Program-made: the position numbers and the translations under genes
The notes under the pieces: model-generated
The model's input: only the letters and a program-made list of their open reading frames with translations
What the model was told of the DNA's origin: nothing
The model's database searches: none
In this document: in pieces, positions 19,290 to 28,782 of the stretch
Layout: every line of letters begins with the position of its first letter
How positions within the stretch are numbered: position 1 is the first letter of the stretch
Source: Prevotella sp.
GTDB lineage: Bacteria > Bacteroidota > Bacteroidia > Bacteroidales > Bacteroidaceae
Assembly: GCA_016281815.1 (NCBI GenBank)
Contig: JAEEJK010000045.1
Span: forward strand, 1 to 64,000
DNA length: 64,000 nt
Direction of reading: 5' to 3'

Positions 19290-21401
19290 ATGCTGAAAAA
19301 ACTCACCCTATTGTTGCTTTTGGGGATGCCTTTGGCCTCTACGGCCCAAAATCCCATCATCCGCAATCAGTTTACCGCCGACCCCACAGCAAGGGTTTTC
19401 GGCGACAAGATTTATCTCTATCCCTCTCATGACATCTTTCCTCCCGCAGGTCAGCGCCAGGATTGGTTCTGCATGGAGGACTACCACGTGTTCTCTTCCG
19501 AGAACCTGACAGACTGGACCGATCATGGCATGATTGTCACCCAGAACAAGGTGCCATGGGTAAGACCGGATTCTTATTCGATGTGGGCGCCCGACTGCGT
19601 GGAGAAAAATGGAAAGTACTATTTCTATTTCCCCTCCTCACCGAAGGACGGACGTGGCTTTGCTGTTGGCGTGGCCATCGCTGACAGTCCGACGGGACCG
19701 TTCATCCCAGAGCCGGAGCCTATCAAGGGCATCAACGGCATCGACCCCTGTGTGCTTCAGGCCTCCGATGGCAATGCATATATCTTCTGGGGCAACGGAC
19801 GTTGCGCCAAGTTGAAGCCAAACATGAAGGAACTTGCTGACGACAACCCGAAGGAGACCGTCAAGTGGGGCAACCGCGAGATGGAAATGGTGGGCGTCAG
19901 TTGCCTCAAAGACCTGCCCAACCGTCAGGCAGAGGGTCCGTTTGCCTTTGAGTATAACGGCAACTATTACCTGACATATCCTTACGTGAGGGAAAACACC
20001 GAGGTTCTTGGATACGCCATGAGCAAGAATCCGATGGGTCCCTACGAATATAAGGGACTCATCATGGCCGAGCAACCCAACGGCTGCTGGACCAACCACC
20101 ACAGCATCGTCAATTTCAAGGGCCAGTGGTATCTGTTCTATCACCACAACTATTTCTCACCCAGTGATGACAAGCGCCGCTCTGCCTGCATCGAGAAACT
20201 GTCCTTCAATCCCGACGGCACCATCCAGGAGGTGAAGCAGACCATTCGTGGCGTAGGTGTCAACAAGGCCACGGAGAAAATCGAGATCGACCGCTTCAGC
20301 AGCGCCAGCGCCGATGTGACTGAATCGCTGATCGACACGGTCAACACTTTCCGCAGTTATCAGGCCACCCTGCCTGCCAAAGGCAGTTGGCTCCAATATA
20401 ACGACGTTGACTTCAGTGTCATCAATGATGGCTACCTGATCATGAACGTCAAGGCTTCCGACGATACGGAGTTGTGCATCCGCGAAAAAAGTCCCAAGGG
20501 CAAGGTCATCGCACGCATCAAACTGGCCGTGAGACCTCCAGAGCCTCCCGCAGGTGCTGCCCCCAACCCCATGATGAGCCGTTTCCGCCGCGACTTGCGC
20601 AACCAGTGGCTCACACAGGCTGTCAACTTGGAGTACAAGCCTACGGGCGTGACCGATTTGGTCATCACCAACGAGGGTGAGGGTGCTCTCAGCGTTGACT
20701 GGGTGCAGTTCAAGAACCGTCCCAACTATTTCTCGCCGGTCGCTGCCAATGCTCCGGCTGCCAAGCCTGATAACGACGGCTTCATCCGCCGCTGGATGTT
20801 GCTGGAGCCCATCGACAAGCCCAACAGCGGAAACACCGTCTTCACCGACAGTTATCTGCGCGAGCATTTCAACAGGTCATACTTCAAGGGTCAGCAGACC
20901 ATTCTGCCGAAGGACGGTCAGAAGGTGACTGCCGTGTTCCAGCAGGAGCAGGCTCCCGCCGGCTTCGGACGTGGCGCTGCCGCACCTGCACAGCCTGAGG
21001 TGAAGACCGTGAAGCAGACTCTGACCTGGCATGCCCTGGAAAGCAACATGTTCAACGTGAAGTTGTTCCGCTTCGCCGAGAAATATGGCGAGAAGGTCTA
21101 TGGCGTGCTCTTCTGGGGTGTCACCATCATCGACTGCCCGGAGGACATCGAGAATGTGCGCCTGGCTGTTGGCAGCAACTCCGCTTCCATGTGGTGGCTC
21201 AATGGGGAGGAAGTCCTGCTGCTCAGTGGCGACCGCCGCATGGTGAAGGACGACGCCATGTCGAAACGCATTACCCTGAAGAAAGGCCGCAACATCCTGC
21301 GCGGTGCCATCATCAATGGTCCTGGCATGAGCGACTTCTGCGTACGCTTCCTCGACGAGAAAGGCTTACCTGTCACTAACTATACTATAACCGTTAAATA
21401 A
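19290..21401 (+). CDS. GH43-family glycosidase with CBM6-like/accessory C-terminal domains
   Basis: NPIIRNQFTADPTARVFGDKIYLYPSHD, YSMWAPDCVEKNGKYYFYFPS, GIDPCVLQASDGNAYIFWG, NHHSIVNFKGQWYLFYHHN. Confidence 0.88.
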   Translation: MLKKLTLLLLLGMPLASTAQNPIIRNQFTADPTARVFGDKIYLYPSHDIFPPAGQRQDWFCMEDYHVFSSENLTDWTDHGMIVTQNKVPWVRPDSYSMWAPDCVEKNGKYYFYFPSSPKDGRGFAVGVAIADSPTGPFIPEPEPIKGINGIDPCVLQASDGNAYIFWGNGRCAKLKPNMKELADDNPKETVKWGNREMEMVGVSCLKDLPNRQAEGPFAFEYNGNYYLTYPYVRENTEVLGYAMSKNPMGPYEYKGLIMAEQPNGCWTNHHSIVNFKGQWYLFYHHNYFSPSDDKRRSACIEKLSFNPDGTIQEVKQTIRGVGVNKATEKIEIDRFSSASADVTESLIDTVNTFRSYQATLPAKGSWLQYNDVDFSVINDGYLIMNVKASDDTELCIREKSPKGKVIARIKLAVRPPEPPAGAAPNPMMSRFRRDLRNQWLTQAVNLEYKPTGVTDLVITNEGEGALSVDWVQFKNRPNYFSPVAANAPAAKPDNDGFIRRWMLLEPIDKPNSGNTVFTDSYLREHFNRSYFKGQQTILPKDGQKVTAVFQQEQAPAGFGRGAAAPAQPEVKTVKQTLTWHALESNMFNVKLFRFAEKYGEKVYGVLFWGVTIIDCPEDIENVRLAVGSNSASMWWLNGEEVLLLSGDRRMVKDDAMSKRITLKKGRNILRGAIINGPGMSDFCVRFLDEKGLPVTNYTITVK

Positions 21402-21427
21402 TAACCAATAACGTTAAGCAGAAGATT

Positions 21428-22888
21428 ATGAAGACGAAATATCTGATAGGTTTATCATTTGTCATTTGCAATTTATCTTTCAGCCCAGTGGCGGCGCAGG
21501 TGGGCGAGCCTTACATACACGACCCTTCGACCATCGCCGAGAGCGACGGCAAGTACTTTACTTTTGGCACCGGTGGCGGAGGCCTCATCAGTGAGGACGG
21601 CTGGAGTTGGCATAGCGGAGCAGACCGTCCCGGCGGCGGTGCTGCACCCGATGTGATGAAGATCGGCGACCGCTACCTGTGCATTTACGGTGCAACAGGC
21701 GGTGGACTGGGCGGCGGTCACAGCGGCCGCATCCTGACGATGTGGAACAAGACCCTCGACCCGAAATCGCCCGATTTCAAATGGTCGACCGCTGTGGAGG
21801 TGTGCTCGAGCGATGGTATGGAAGATCAGGATGCCATCGACCCGGGATTGCTCCTTGACCCCACGACAGGACGCCTCTGGGCCAGTTATGGCACTTACTT
21901 CGGTACCATCCGACTGATTGAACTCGACCCGAACACGGGCTTCCGCGTGAGTGGGAACAAGGAGAAGGACATCGCCATTGACTGCGAGGCTACCGACCTC
22001 ATCTACCGTAACGGTTGGTATTATCTGCTGGGTACTCACGGTACCTGCTGCGACGGTGTGAACTCTACCTACAACATCGTGGTGGGCCGTTCCAAAAGCG
22101 TTGAGGGTCCTTATATAGATAATGTGGGCCGTGACATGTACCACGGCGGTGGCCGTATGGTCATTGCTGCCGGTAACCGCAAGACGGGTGCCGGGCACTT
22201 CGGACGCACCATCATCGACGAGGGTGTGGAGATCATGTCGTTCCACTGGGAGGCTGACTTCGACCAGAGTGGCCGCAGTGTGCTGGCCATCCACCCCTTG
22301 CTGTGGAAAAATGACTGGCCTGTGGCTGGCGAACGTTTCAAGGAGGGTACCTATGAGATTGAGTCGGAGCGCCGTGGCTACTCTCTCGAACTGGCTGTCG
22401 ACTTCGTGCGCATGCAGCAGGAGCGTCAGGGATGGATGAGAAATAACAGCAATCCGCAACCGCCGAAGCCCATCGCCAACCAGACTTTGGAGCAGGTGGC
22501 TTCCACTTGGCCGGCTGGCGACATCCCCGTGCGTGCCGGAGATTTCATGTTCCGTCCCCACCAGTTGTGGTCGGTAAAGGCTGTGCCTGAGGCCGGAGGC
22601 TACCTCGGAGGTCCGTATTACAAGATTGAGATTGAGGGAACGGAGCGTGCGCTGACCGCCACCGAGTCTCTCGAACTGACCACCACTGCTTTCACGGGTG
22701 CTCCTGAGCAACTGTGGCGTGTGGAGCAACTCACCGATGGCACCTTCCGCCTGCTGCCCAAGCAGATACCGGGAATGGAGGGCATCAACACCAAGTATGT
22801 GCTCTACTCTGCAGGTGACAGCACCCCAACCCTGGCCATCTACGATTTCAGCAGCGACAATTCCAAGTGGAATTTCCGCCGTCAATAA
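21428..22888 (+). CDS. GH43-family (arabinanase-like) glycosidase
   Basis: YIHDPSTIAESDGKYFTFGTGGG, DQDAIDPGLLLDPTTGRLWASYGTYFGTIRLIELDP, GTCCDGVNSTYNIVVGRSKSVEGPY. Confidence 0.85.
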   Translation: MKTKYLIGLSFVICNLSFSPVAAQVGEPYIHDPSTIAESDGKYFTFGTGGGGLISEDGWSWHSGADRPGGGAAPDVMKIGDRYLCIYGATGGGLGGGHSGRILTMWNKTLDPKSPDFKWSTAVEVCSSDGMEDQDAIDPGLLLDPTTGRLWASYGTYFGTIRLIELDPNTGFRVSGNKEKDIAIDCEATDLIYRNGWYYLLGTHGTCCDGVNSTYNIVVGRSKSVEGPYIDNVGRDMYHGGGRMVIAAGNRKTGAGHFGRTIIDEGVEIMSFHWEADFDQSGRSVLAIHPLLWKNDWPVAGERFKEGTYEIESERRGYSLELAVDFVRMQQERQGWMRNNSNPQPPKPIANQTLEQVASTWPAGDIPVRAGDFMFRPHQLWSVKAVPEAGGYLGGPYYKIEIEGTERALTATESLELTTTAFTGAPEQLWRVEQLTDGTFRLLPKQIPGMEGINTKYVLYSAGDSTPTLAIYDFSSDNSKWNFRRQ

Positions 22889-22909
22889 GGACACTCAAGT
22901 CCGGCGATA

Positions 22910-22952
22910 ATAAAAAAGAGTGGTGCAGCAACATTCGCTGCGCCACTCTTTT
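22910..22952. terminator. Terminator between convergent genes
   Basis: AAAAAAGAGTGGTGCAGCAACATTCGCTGCGCCACTCTTTTT: stem with A/T runs on both sides. Confidence 0.75.
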
Positions 22953-22990
22953 TCAATTTTCAATTCAAGTTTCGTATTTGTTCTATTTTT

Positions 22991-23154
22991 GGGAGTTTAG
23001 GAGTTTAGGAGTGTAGGAGTTTAGACAATAGATCTGACTATTCATCGTCAGCATCGGCTATGACTTGCAAGAGTAATGTCTACACTCCTAAACTCCTAAA
23101 CTCCCACACTCCTAAACTCCTAAACTCCCACACTCCTAAACTTCTACACTCCTT
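22991..23154. repeat. Octanucleotide tandem arrays in inverted orientation (GGAGTTTA x4 ... ACTCCTAA-type x9)
   Basis: 22991-23024 ggagttta ggagttta ggagtgta ggagttta; 23079-23154 repeats of actcctaa/actcccac. Confidence 0.85.
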
Positions 23155-23176
23155 TCAACTTGAAAAAGTTGAATTT

Positions 23177-24736
23177 TCAATTGAAAATGAAGTAAAGCCC
23201 TACCATCACAGCGGCGAGGAGCAGCCAGAGGATGACCGTGAAGCGCCGGACGGGTTCGCGGATGGGGGCCGGTATCTCGTGCGGTTGACTGCTCTTGTCA
23301 CACAGGGAGACGATGACCATCATCGCTGCAAGGATGACAAAGAGCCAGAACGACAACAGCATGAAGTGGGGCCAGGGGAATGAAAGCCACTGGGGAGGCC
23401 ACAGATAGAGGATACCGACGATGAGGCAGAAGGCGGTGCCTGCGGTGAGTGCGAGATTGGCGGCCCGCGTGGTGGCGCGCTTCCAGAACACGCCGAGGAG
23501 GAACACGGCGGTCATCGGTGGGGCAATGAATCCCAATACAGACTGGAAGACATTGAACAGGTTGAGTCCCTTGATGCTGTCGATGGCCACCGTGAGGGCA
23601 ATGGCAATGACGGCACCGGCAAGTGTCACCACACGGCCCACCTGGTTGATATGGGCCTGAGAGGCATCCGGACGGAATTTCTTCACGTAGATGTCCATGG
23701 TGAATACGGTGCTCAGAGCGTTGAGAGCCGAACCGATGGTGGACACCAGGCAGGCGGTGAGCACGGCGAACACCAGACCGACCATGCCGACGGGGAAGAG
23801 GTTCTCCACCATGGTGAGGTACGCCTCATCGGGATTCTCCAAAGTGGGATAGAGGGCGAAGCAGATGACACCGGGCAGGATGTAGAGGGGAACGTCGAGA
23901 ATCTTGAGCCAGCCGGTGAAATTGGTGCCTCGCTGACCCTCGTCAAGACTCCGGGCGGCCAGCACGGGCTGCACCATCGACTGGTCGGTACACCAGAACC
24001 ATACGCCCATGATGGGATAGCCCAAGACGATGGGCAGCCAGGGAAACGCCTCGTCGCTGTTGGGCTTGAACAGCACCCAGTAGTCGGAGGGCACCTTGGC
24101 AGCCAGTGCGCTGATGCCGCCCACATGACTGAGACCGACAATGGTGAGGGTGGCGGAGACGATGATGAGCAGGATCATCTGATAGACATTGGTGTAGGCC
24201 ACTGCTTTCAGACCGCCCATCATGGTGAAGAAGGCAGAGATGAGCAGCAGGATGAGGGCCGACAGCCACATCGGGATGTCAAACACCTGGCGGATGAGGA
24301 TGCCACCGGCGAAGAGGGTGAGCGCCAACCAGGATATGATGATGGTGACGATGGTGTACCAGGCCAGGATGTTGCGGGTCGACTGTCCGAAACGCAGGCC
24401 CATGAACTCTGGCAGCGTACTGATGTTGGCTCCTAAGTAGCGGGGGGCGAAGACGAAGGCGAGCAAAGCGATGAAGATAAAGGCATACCACGCGTAGTTG
24501 CCCGACACGATGCCGGTGGTGAAACCCGCGCTGGCACTGGCTATGAGCATCGACGGGCCGACGTTGGTGCCCCACATCGAGAACCCGATGTGATGCCAGC
24601 GGAGTGAATGCTCGGCGAGGAAGAGACTGCTCTCTTTCTTGCGCTGCATGCTTGCCCAGATGCCGATGGCAAGCAGGATGATGAAATAGACGGCCAGGAT
24701 GATCCAGTCGAGGCCTTGCATGTAATGTGTGCTCAT
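23177..24736 (-). CDS. Sodium:solute symporter (SSS family)
   Basis: MQGLDWIILAVYFIILLAIGIWASMQRKKESSLFLAEHSLRWHHIGFSMWGTNVGPSMLIASASAGF. ATG at 24736 overlaps the stop of the upstream GH31 gene (ATGA). Confidence 0.9.
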   Translation of the reverse strand: MSTHYMQGLDWIILAVYFIILLAIGIWASMQRKKESSLFLAEHSLRWHHIGFSMWGTNVGPSMLIASASAGFTTGIVSGNYAWYAFIFIALLAFVFAPRYLGANISTLPEFMGLRFGQSTRNILAWYTIVTIIISWLALTLFAGGILIRQVFDIPMWLSALILLLISAFFTMMGGLKAVAYTNVYQMILLIIVSATLTIVGLSHVGGISALAAKVPSDYWVLFKPNSDEAFPWLPIVLGYPIMGVWFWCTDQSMVQPVLAARSLDEGQRGTNFTGWLKILDVPLYILPGVICFALYPTLENPDEAYLTMVENLFPVGMVGLVFAVLTACLVSTIGSALNALSTVFTMDIYVKKFRPDASQAHINQVGRVVTLAGAVIAIALTVAIDSIKGLNLFNVFQSVLGFIAPPMTAVFLLGVFWKRATTRAANLALTAGTAFCLIVGILYLWPPQWLSFPWPHFMLLSFWLFVILAAMMVIVSLCDKSSQPHEIPAPIREPVRRFTVILWLLLAAVMVGLYFIFN

Positions 24737-26964
24737 AGTTCGTATCCTTGATAATCGTGTGAAATAGTCCACCAAACACTCTTGGAGAGGTCCATCTCAT
24801 CGGTGCTCTCCACATCGGTGGGGTAAATTCTGATCATGGCTCCCGGACGCACGAAGACGGGCATGTGCTCCAGCGGTGTTTCCATATGTTCATACCAGCG
24901 GCCTCCTTCCAGGCGCTCGCCGGTGAAGAAGTTGACCCACATCCCCTCGGGCAGGTAGATGTCGCGGCAGTTGTCGCTGCTCATCACCGGACAGATGAGA
25001 AACTCCTTTCCGAAGTAATACTCGTCGTCGATGTGCCAGCATTGGCGGTCGTGGGGATGCCGCAGCAGCAGGGCCTGGACAAGGGGCAGGCCGCTCTTGC
25101 AGGCTTTCTCGCTCTCCTCGATGATGTAGGGTATCAGCCGGTAGCGCAGGTGCCACCACTTCTTCACGATGGGAGCGATGGCGGGATAGTGCCAGGGCTC
25201 GCGCTTGCAAGTGCCGTGGTAGCGCATGTGCGAGGTGAAGACACCAAACTGCGTCCACCTCACATATACCTTCTCGTCGAGGGGGGAGTTCATGAAATCG
25301 GGAATGGAATGGAATCCGGGCACATCATGGCTCCAGAAAGCGAAGCCGCTCAGACCGAGATGGAGACCACCGCGCAGCGATCCCGCCATGCCGTCCCATG
25401 AACTGGCGCTGTCGCCCCCCCAGTGGAGGGGGTAACGCTGGCATCCTGCCCATCCGGCGCGTGCCCAGATGATGCCGTCGCCCGTCTCCTCTTTGGTCAC
25501 TTCGTAGGCTGCCTTCTGATAGAGCAGGGCATAGAGGTTGTTGAGTTGTGCCGGGGTCATCGAGTGATAGACGGCATCCATGTGGATGTTCTCGCCAAAG
25601 TCGGTCTTGATGCATTTCACACCCATGCGGAGCAGGTCGCGCAGCAGCGACTGGTACCATTGGGTGGCTTCGGGATTGGTGAAGTCGATGGTGCCGGCAT
25701 AGTCGAGCGCGGAGAAGTTGCTGCCTTCGCTGGCCTGCTCATGTATCAGTGGACCGATATAGTTGTGGGCTTTGGCTTCTTCCAACTGTTCCGCTCCTTT
25801 GGCGACGTAGGGCAGTTGCCAGAGCGATACCTTGAACCCCTGTTCTCCAAGCCGCCGGATGAAACCTTCCGGGTCGGGGAAACGCTCGGGGTTGAATTTC
25901 CATTCGCACAACCAATCCTGACGAAACCACCCTGTGTCGAGGTGGATGACATCGCAGGGATAATGCTCCTCGCGCAGACGGTGGCAGATGTCTTCCACCT
26001 CGTCGGCGGAGAAATAGGTCATGCGGCTCATCCAGATGCCAAACGACCATAGGGGCGGCATGGCTGGGAAACCAGTGAGCATACGGTAGGAGCGGAGGAT
26101 TTTTTCCGGTGTATCGCCTCCGATGAGGAACGTGTCGAGGGTGGCACGGTCGCAGAGGAACTGCACTGAACGGGTGGAGTGGTCGGCGAGGGAGAGTTTG
26201 CAGTAGTCGCTGGTATGGTAGAACACGCCATAGCCGCGGCTGGAGAGATAGAAGGGGATGTTCTTATAACAGCGGCGGTTGTTGACTCCCTGTCCGTCCT
26301 GATTTTTCAGTTGGAAGGTCTGACCGCTCAGGTCCATCTTGCGGAAACGCTCGCCGGTACCCACAAAACACTCTTGGGCCTCGCATCTGAAACTGAGGGT
26401 GGCGCGCTCGCTGTGGCTGCCGCTTCTGCTGACATAGCCGATGGGCAGGGCGTCGTAGCGGGGTGGGGAGAAATGGTCATCGCTCAGTGCGATGCCTTTC
26501 TGCTCGTTGCCGTCGGGATAGAAGGTGATGAAGGGGGCGGGCTGTGGGGCTGGGAGCAGGTCGCTCCAATGGTCGAGGATGGGTGCGCTGAGGTCAATGA
26601 AGGCCCTGACCTTGCCGTCCTGACCGAGTATGGCTGTTCCGTCGAGGTGCAGGGGTTCTCGCTCCACCTGCATGGTGAGCATCTCGTCCATTTCTGTCAT
26701 CTCATCGCCGGTCATGCTGATGAAGAGGCGCAGGATGTCGGGGGCGTATGCCCTGATGATGAGGGTGTGGCTTTGCTGCGCGACGTGGGGGTCGGGTGCC
26801 ATGTCCTCCTGAAGCAGTTGGCACTGGAAGGGAATGGTGATATGGATATCGCCCCCATGTTCTTTGATGGCTGTTGGTGCGTAGGCTTTCCATAGGGCTT
26901 CATCGCTTTGCAGCGTGGGGTCGAAGTCCATGAAGTCGAAAAGATGGTAGTTGGTGGCTTTCAT
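24733..26964 (-). CDS. Glycoside hydrolase family 31 (alpha-xylosidase/alpha-glucosidase-like)
   Basis: PPLWSFGIWMSRMTYFSADEVEDICHRLREEHYPCDVIHLDTGWF, CIKTDFGENIHMDAVYHSMT, WGGDSASSWDGMAGSLRGGLHLGLSGFAFWSHDVPGF. Confidence 0.93.
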   Translation of the reverse strand: MKATNYHLFDFMDFDPTLQSDEALWKAYAPTAIKEHGGDIHITIPFQCQLLQEDMAPDPHVAQQSHTLIIRAYAPDILRLFISMTGDEMTEMDEMLTMQVEREPLHLDGTAILGQDGKVRAFIDLSAPILDHWSDLLPAPQPAPFITFYPDGNEQKGIALSDDHFSPPRYDALPIGYVSRSGSHSERATLSFRCEAQECFVGTGERFRKMDLSGQTFQLKNQDGQGVNNRRCYKNIPFYLSSRGYGVFYHTSDYCKLSLADHSTRSVQFLCDRATLDTFLIGGDTPEKILRSYRMLTGFPAMPPLWSFGIWMSRMTYFSADEVEDICHRLREEHYPCDVIHLDTGWFRQDWLCEWKFNPERFPDPEGFIRRLGEQGFKVSLWQLPYVAKGAEQLEEAKAHNYIGPLIHEQASEGSNFSALDYAGTIDFTNPEATQWYQSLLRDLLRMGVKCIKTDFGENIHMDAVYHSMTPAQLNNLYALLYQKAAYEVTKEETGDGIIWARAGWAGCQRYPLHWGGDSASSWDGMAGSLRGGLHLGLSGFAFWSHDVPGFHSIPDFMNSPLDEKVYVRWTQFGVFTSHMRYHGTCKREPWHYPAIAPIVKKWWHLRYRLIPYIIEESEKACKSGLPLVQALLLRHPHDRQCWHIDDEYYFGKEFLICPVMSSDNCRDIYLPEGMWVNFFTGERLEGGRWYEHMETPLEHMPVFVRPGAMIRIYPTDVESTDEMDLSKSVWWTISHDYQGYEL

Positions 26965-26972
26965 AATAAACC

Positions 26973-28502
26973 TTATGGTTGGGGGACGTTGATGTGGATG
27001 GCGGGACCAGGGTTGTTGAATCCGATTTGCTCTTTTGTAATCAGTCCTTCTCCTGTGATGCGGTTGTTGCGAATGGTGTAGCCATCGGTGGCAGCATCAA
27101 GGTAGATGGGGAAGCATCGGTCGTTGGTGGCATAGGGCGCAGGCTCGTGGGGATAGATGGTATTGCCTTCCATCACGGAGTGCGGTTGGTTGGATAGGGT
27201 GTAAATGGCCCCCACGTCGTATAACTGCATGGCATAGTGGTTGACCAAGTTGTGGGTGATGCTGTTGTGCGACATGCCTGTGTTTTCAGGTGTCCAGCCC
27301 CATCCCACGCAGATTCCGGAGTAATTGACGCTGTCTATTGCGTTATGGGTGATGTCGGTGTGGGTCACATAGCCGCAGCCGATGGCTACGGCACCCCAGT
27401 CCTCCTTGGTGGCGTTAATGATGGAGTTGCTGCTGATACTCAGATTGCGGCATAGTGGAGCAAGGTCGGTGTAGGGGCGGTGCACCTCTCGCGGACTTTC
27501 TGCAAAGGACCCTGCAAGGATGGCCGTTCCGCCGATGTCGGAGAAAAGACAACCGCTCACCTTGCAGTCGCTGATGCCGACAGAGAAGTCGAGGGCGGTG
27601 GCGGCGAGTTGGGTGAAAACACATTTCTCCACATGGACGTGATTCGCCCAACAGATGCTCACTGCAGCAACGGGGCGTTCTATCCAGGCTTGGTTTTCAA
27701 GGGTGGCAGCCCAGGGCAGACCTTCTTTTTCCAATTTGTAGGCATCGATGATGGGGAAACCACCTTGCAGCGTCACGTGTCCTTTGTGCAGGGGACGGTT
27801 CCAACAGGTCTTCTCAAATTTCAGACCTTCCAACGTCACATAGTTCACAGGATTCTCCTGTGTACCTTGAATAATGATGAGTTGCTCGATACCGTCGCGT
27901 TGTTCGGTGGTGCGCAATAGGAAGGCACTGTTCCCTTTCTCGCCCCCTACAATGGGTTGTGGCCAGGGGTGCTCAAACTCCAAACGGCTTTCGGGTTCCA
28001 TAAAAGTCAGTTCGGTTTTGTCTCCTTTCACTTTCGCCTCCTTGACCCGGAGGATGGCCATTGCCCACCGCTGTTGCAGCACCATCTCGAGATGGGGTTC
28101 GCGGAGCACATCCTGAGGTGGCGTGGGGATGGTGATGGTGCGTTTTTGCTTGTCGAAGGCGATGATGCGTTCCAAGCCTTCCGTAGGGAAGAGTTGGGTG
28201 TGCTGCTGGGGTGCGTCACCGCAAATCACGGTGCCGTCTTCTCCGCTGATGACGGTGGGGGAGTCCTCGCTGCCGCTGTCCTCCGGTCGGATGAAGAGGG
28301 GCTCTTCCATATAGTATTTCCCTGCCCTGACAATGATGTGGATGCCGCCTTGGCATCTGGGGTCACCTGTCCGTCTCCATTCACGGGCTTGGCGCAGTGC
28401 TTCATGAAGACTGCCGTCGGGGGTGACGATGATGTCTCCTGCAAAGGCATACAAGGGCAGGAGCGTTAGTAGCAGGATGAGAGGTCTAAGATATTGTTTC
28501 AT
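26973..28502 (-). CDS. Secreted right-handed parallel beta-helix protein (carbohydrate-active-like)
   Basis: Signal peptide; GDIIVTPDGSLHEALRQAREWRRTGDPRCQGGIHIIVRAGKYYMEEPLFIRPEDSG; CVFTQLAATALDFSVGISDCKVSGCLFSDIGGTAI. Confidence 0.75.
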   Translation of the reverse strand: MKQYLRPLILLLTLLPLYAFAGDIIVTPDGSLHEALRQAREWRRTGDPRCQGGIHIIVRAGKYYMEEPLFIRPEDSGSEDSPTVISGEDGTVICGDAPQQHTQLFPTEGLERIIAFDKQKRTITIPTPPQDVLREPHLEMVLQQRWAMAILRVKEAKVKGDKTELTFMEPESRLEFEHPWPQPIVGGEKGNSAFLLRTTEQRDGIEQLIIIQGTQENPVNYVTLEGLKFEKTCWNRPLHKGHVTLQGGFPIIDAYKLEKEGLPWAATLENQAWIERPVAAVSICWANHVHVEKCVFTQLAATALDFSVGISDCKVSGCLFSDIGGTAILAGSFAESPREVHRPYTDLAPLCRNLSISSNSIINATKEDWGAVAIGCGYVTHTDITHNAIDSVNYSGICVGWGWTPENTGMSHNSITHNLVNHYAMQLYDVGAIYTLSNQPHSVMEGNTIYPHEPAPYATNDRCFPIYLDAATDGYTIRNNRITGEGLITKEQIGFNNPGPAIHINVPQP

Positions 28503-28782
28503 AACTGTTAATCAGTTTTTTGATGAGTTTGGTCTCGTCCTCATGCTCGCGGTGTATGGCTACTCGGATGCTGTTATCGCCAAGCAGTCCCTTGAGCATG
28601 TAGTGATGGCTTTCTATCTTGAAAAAGGGTTGGCGCAGACTGTCCATCAGCAGCAGACTCCCCAGCGGTCGGAGTGACATGACGAGTTCACGGGTCACCA
28701 TGCCGTCAAGTTGATATTGCGAGGCATGCCATCCTGCCTCGGCACAGGGTTCGGGTGAGGGTGTGATGCTGATGATTCTCAT
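28486..28782 (-). CDS. Small conserved-looking protein (98 aa) overlapping the stop of the aminotransferase gene
   Basis: MRIISITPSPEPCAEAGWHASQYQLDGMVTRELVMSLRPLGSLLLMDSLRQPFFKIESHHYMLKGLLG; start at 28782 overlaps the stop at 28779 (ATGA). Confidence 0.6.
   Translation of the reverse strand: MRIISITPSPEPCAEAGWHASQYQLDGMVTRELVMSLRPLGSLLLMDSLRQPFFKIESHHYMLKGLLGDNSIRVAIHREHEDETKLIKKLINSYETIS

Noticed and set aside
21473-22894. 473-aa antisense ORF covering nearly the whole GH43 gene
   Set aside because: Complement of a well-supported CDS with clear GH43 motifs; the antisense translation is low-complexity (His/Val/Ala-rich) with no domain or promoter. Likely a codon-usage artefact.
23060-23383. 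ORF encoding TPKLLNSHTPKLLNSHTPKLLHS repeats
   Set aside because: Generated by the octamer tandem repeat and then antisense to the symporter; no start context. Treated as a DNA repeat.
23651-24436. 261-aa plus-strand ORF antisense to the SSS symporter
   Set aside because: Gly/His/Asp-rich shadow ORF of a clear transporter gene.
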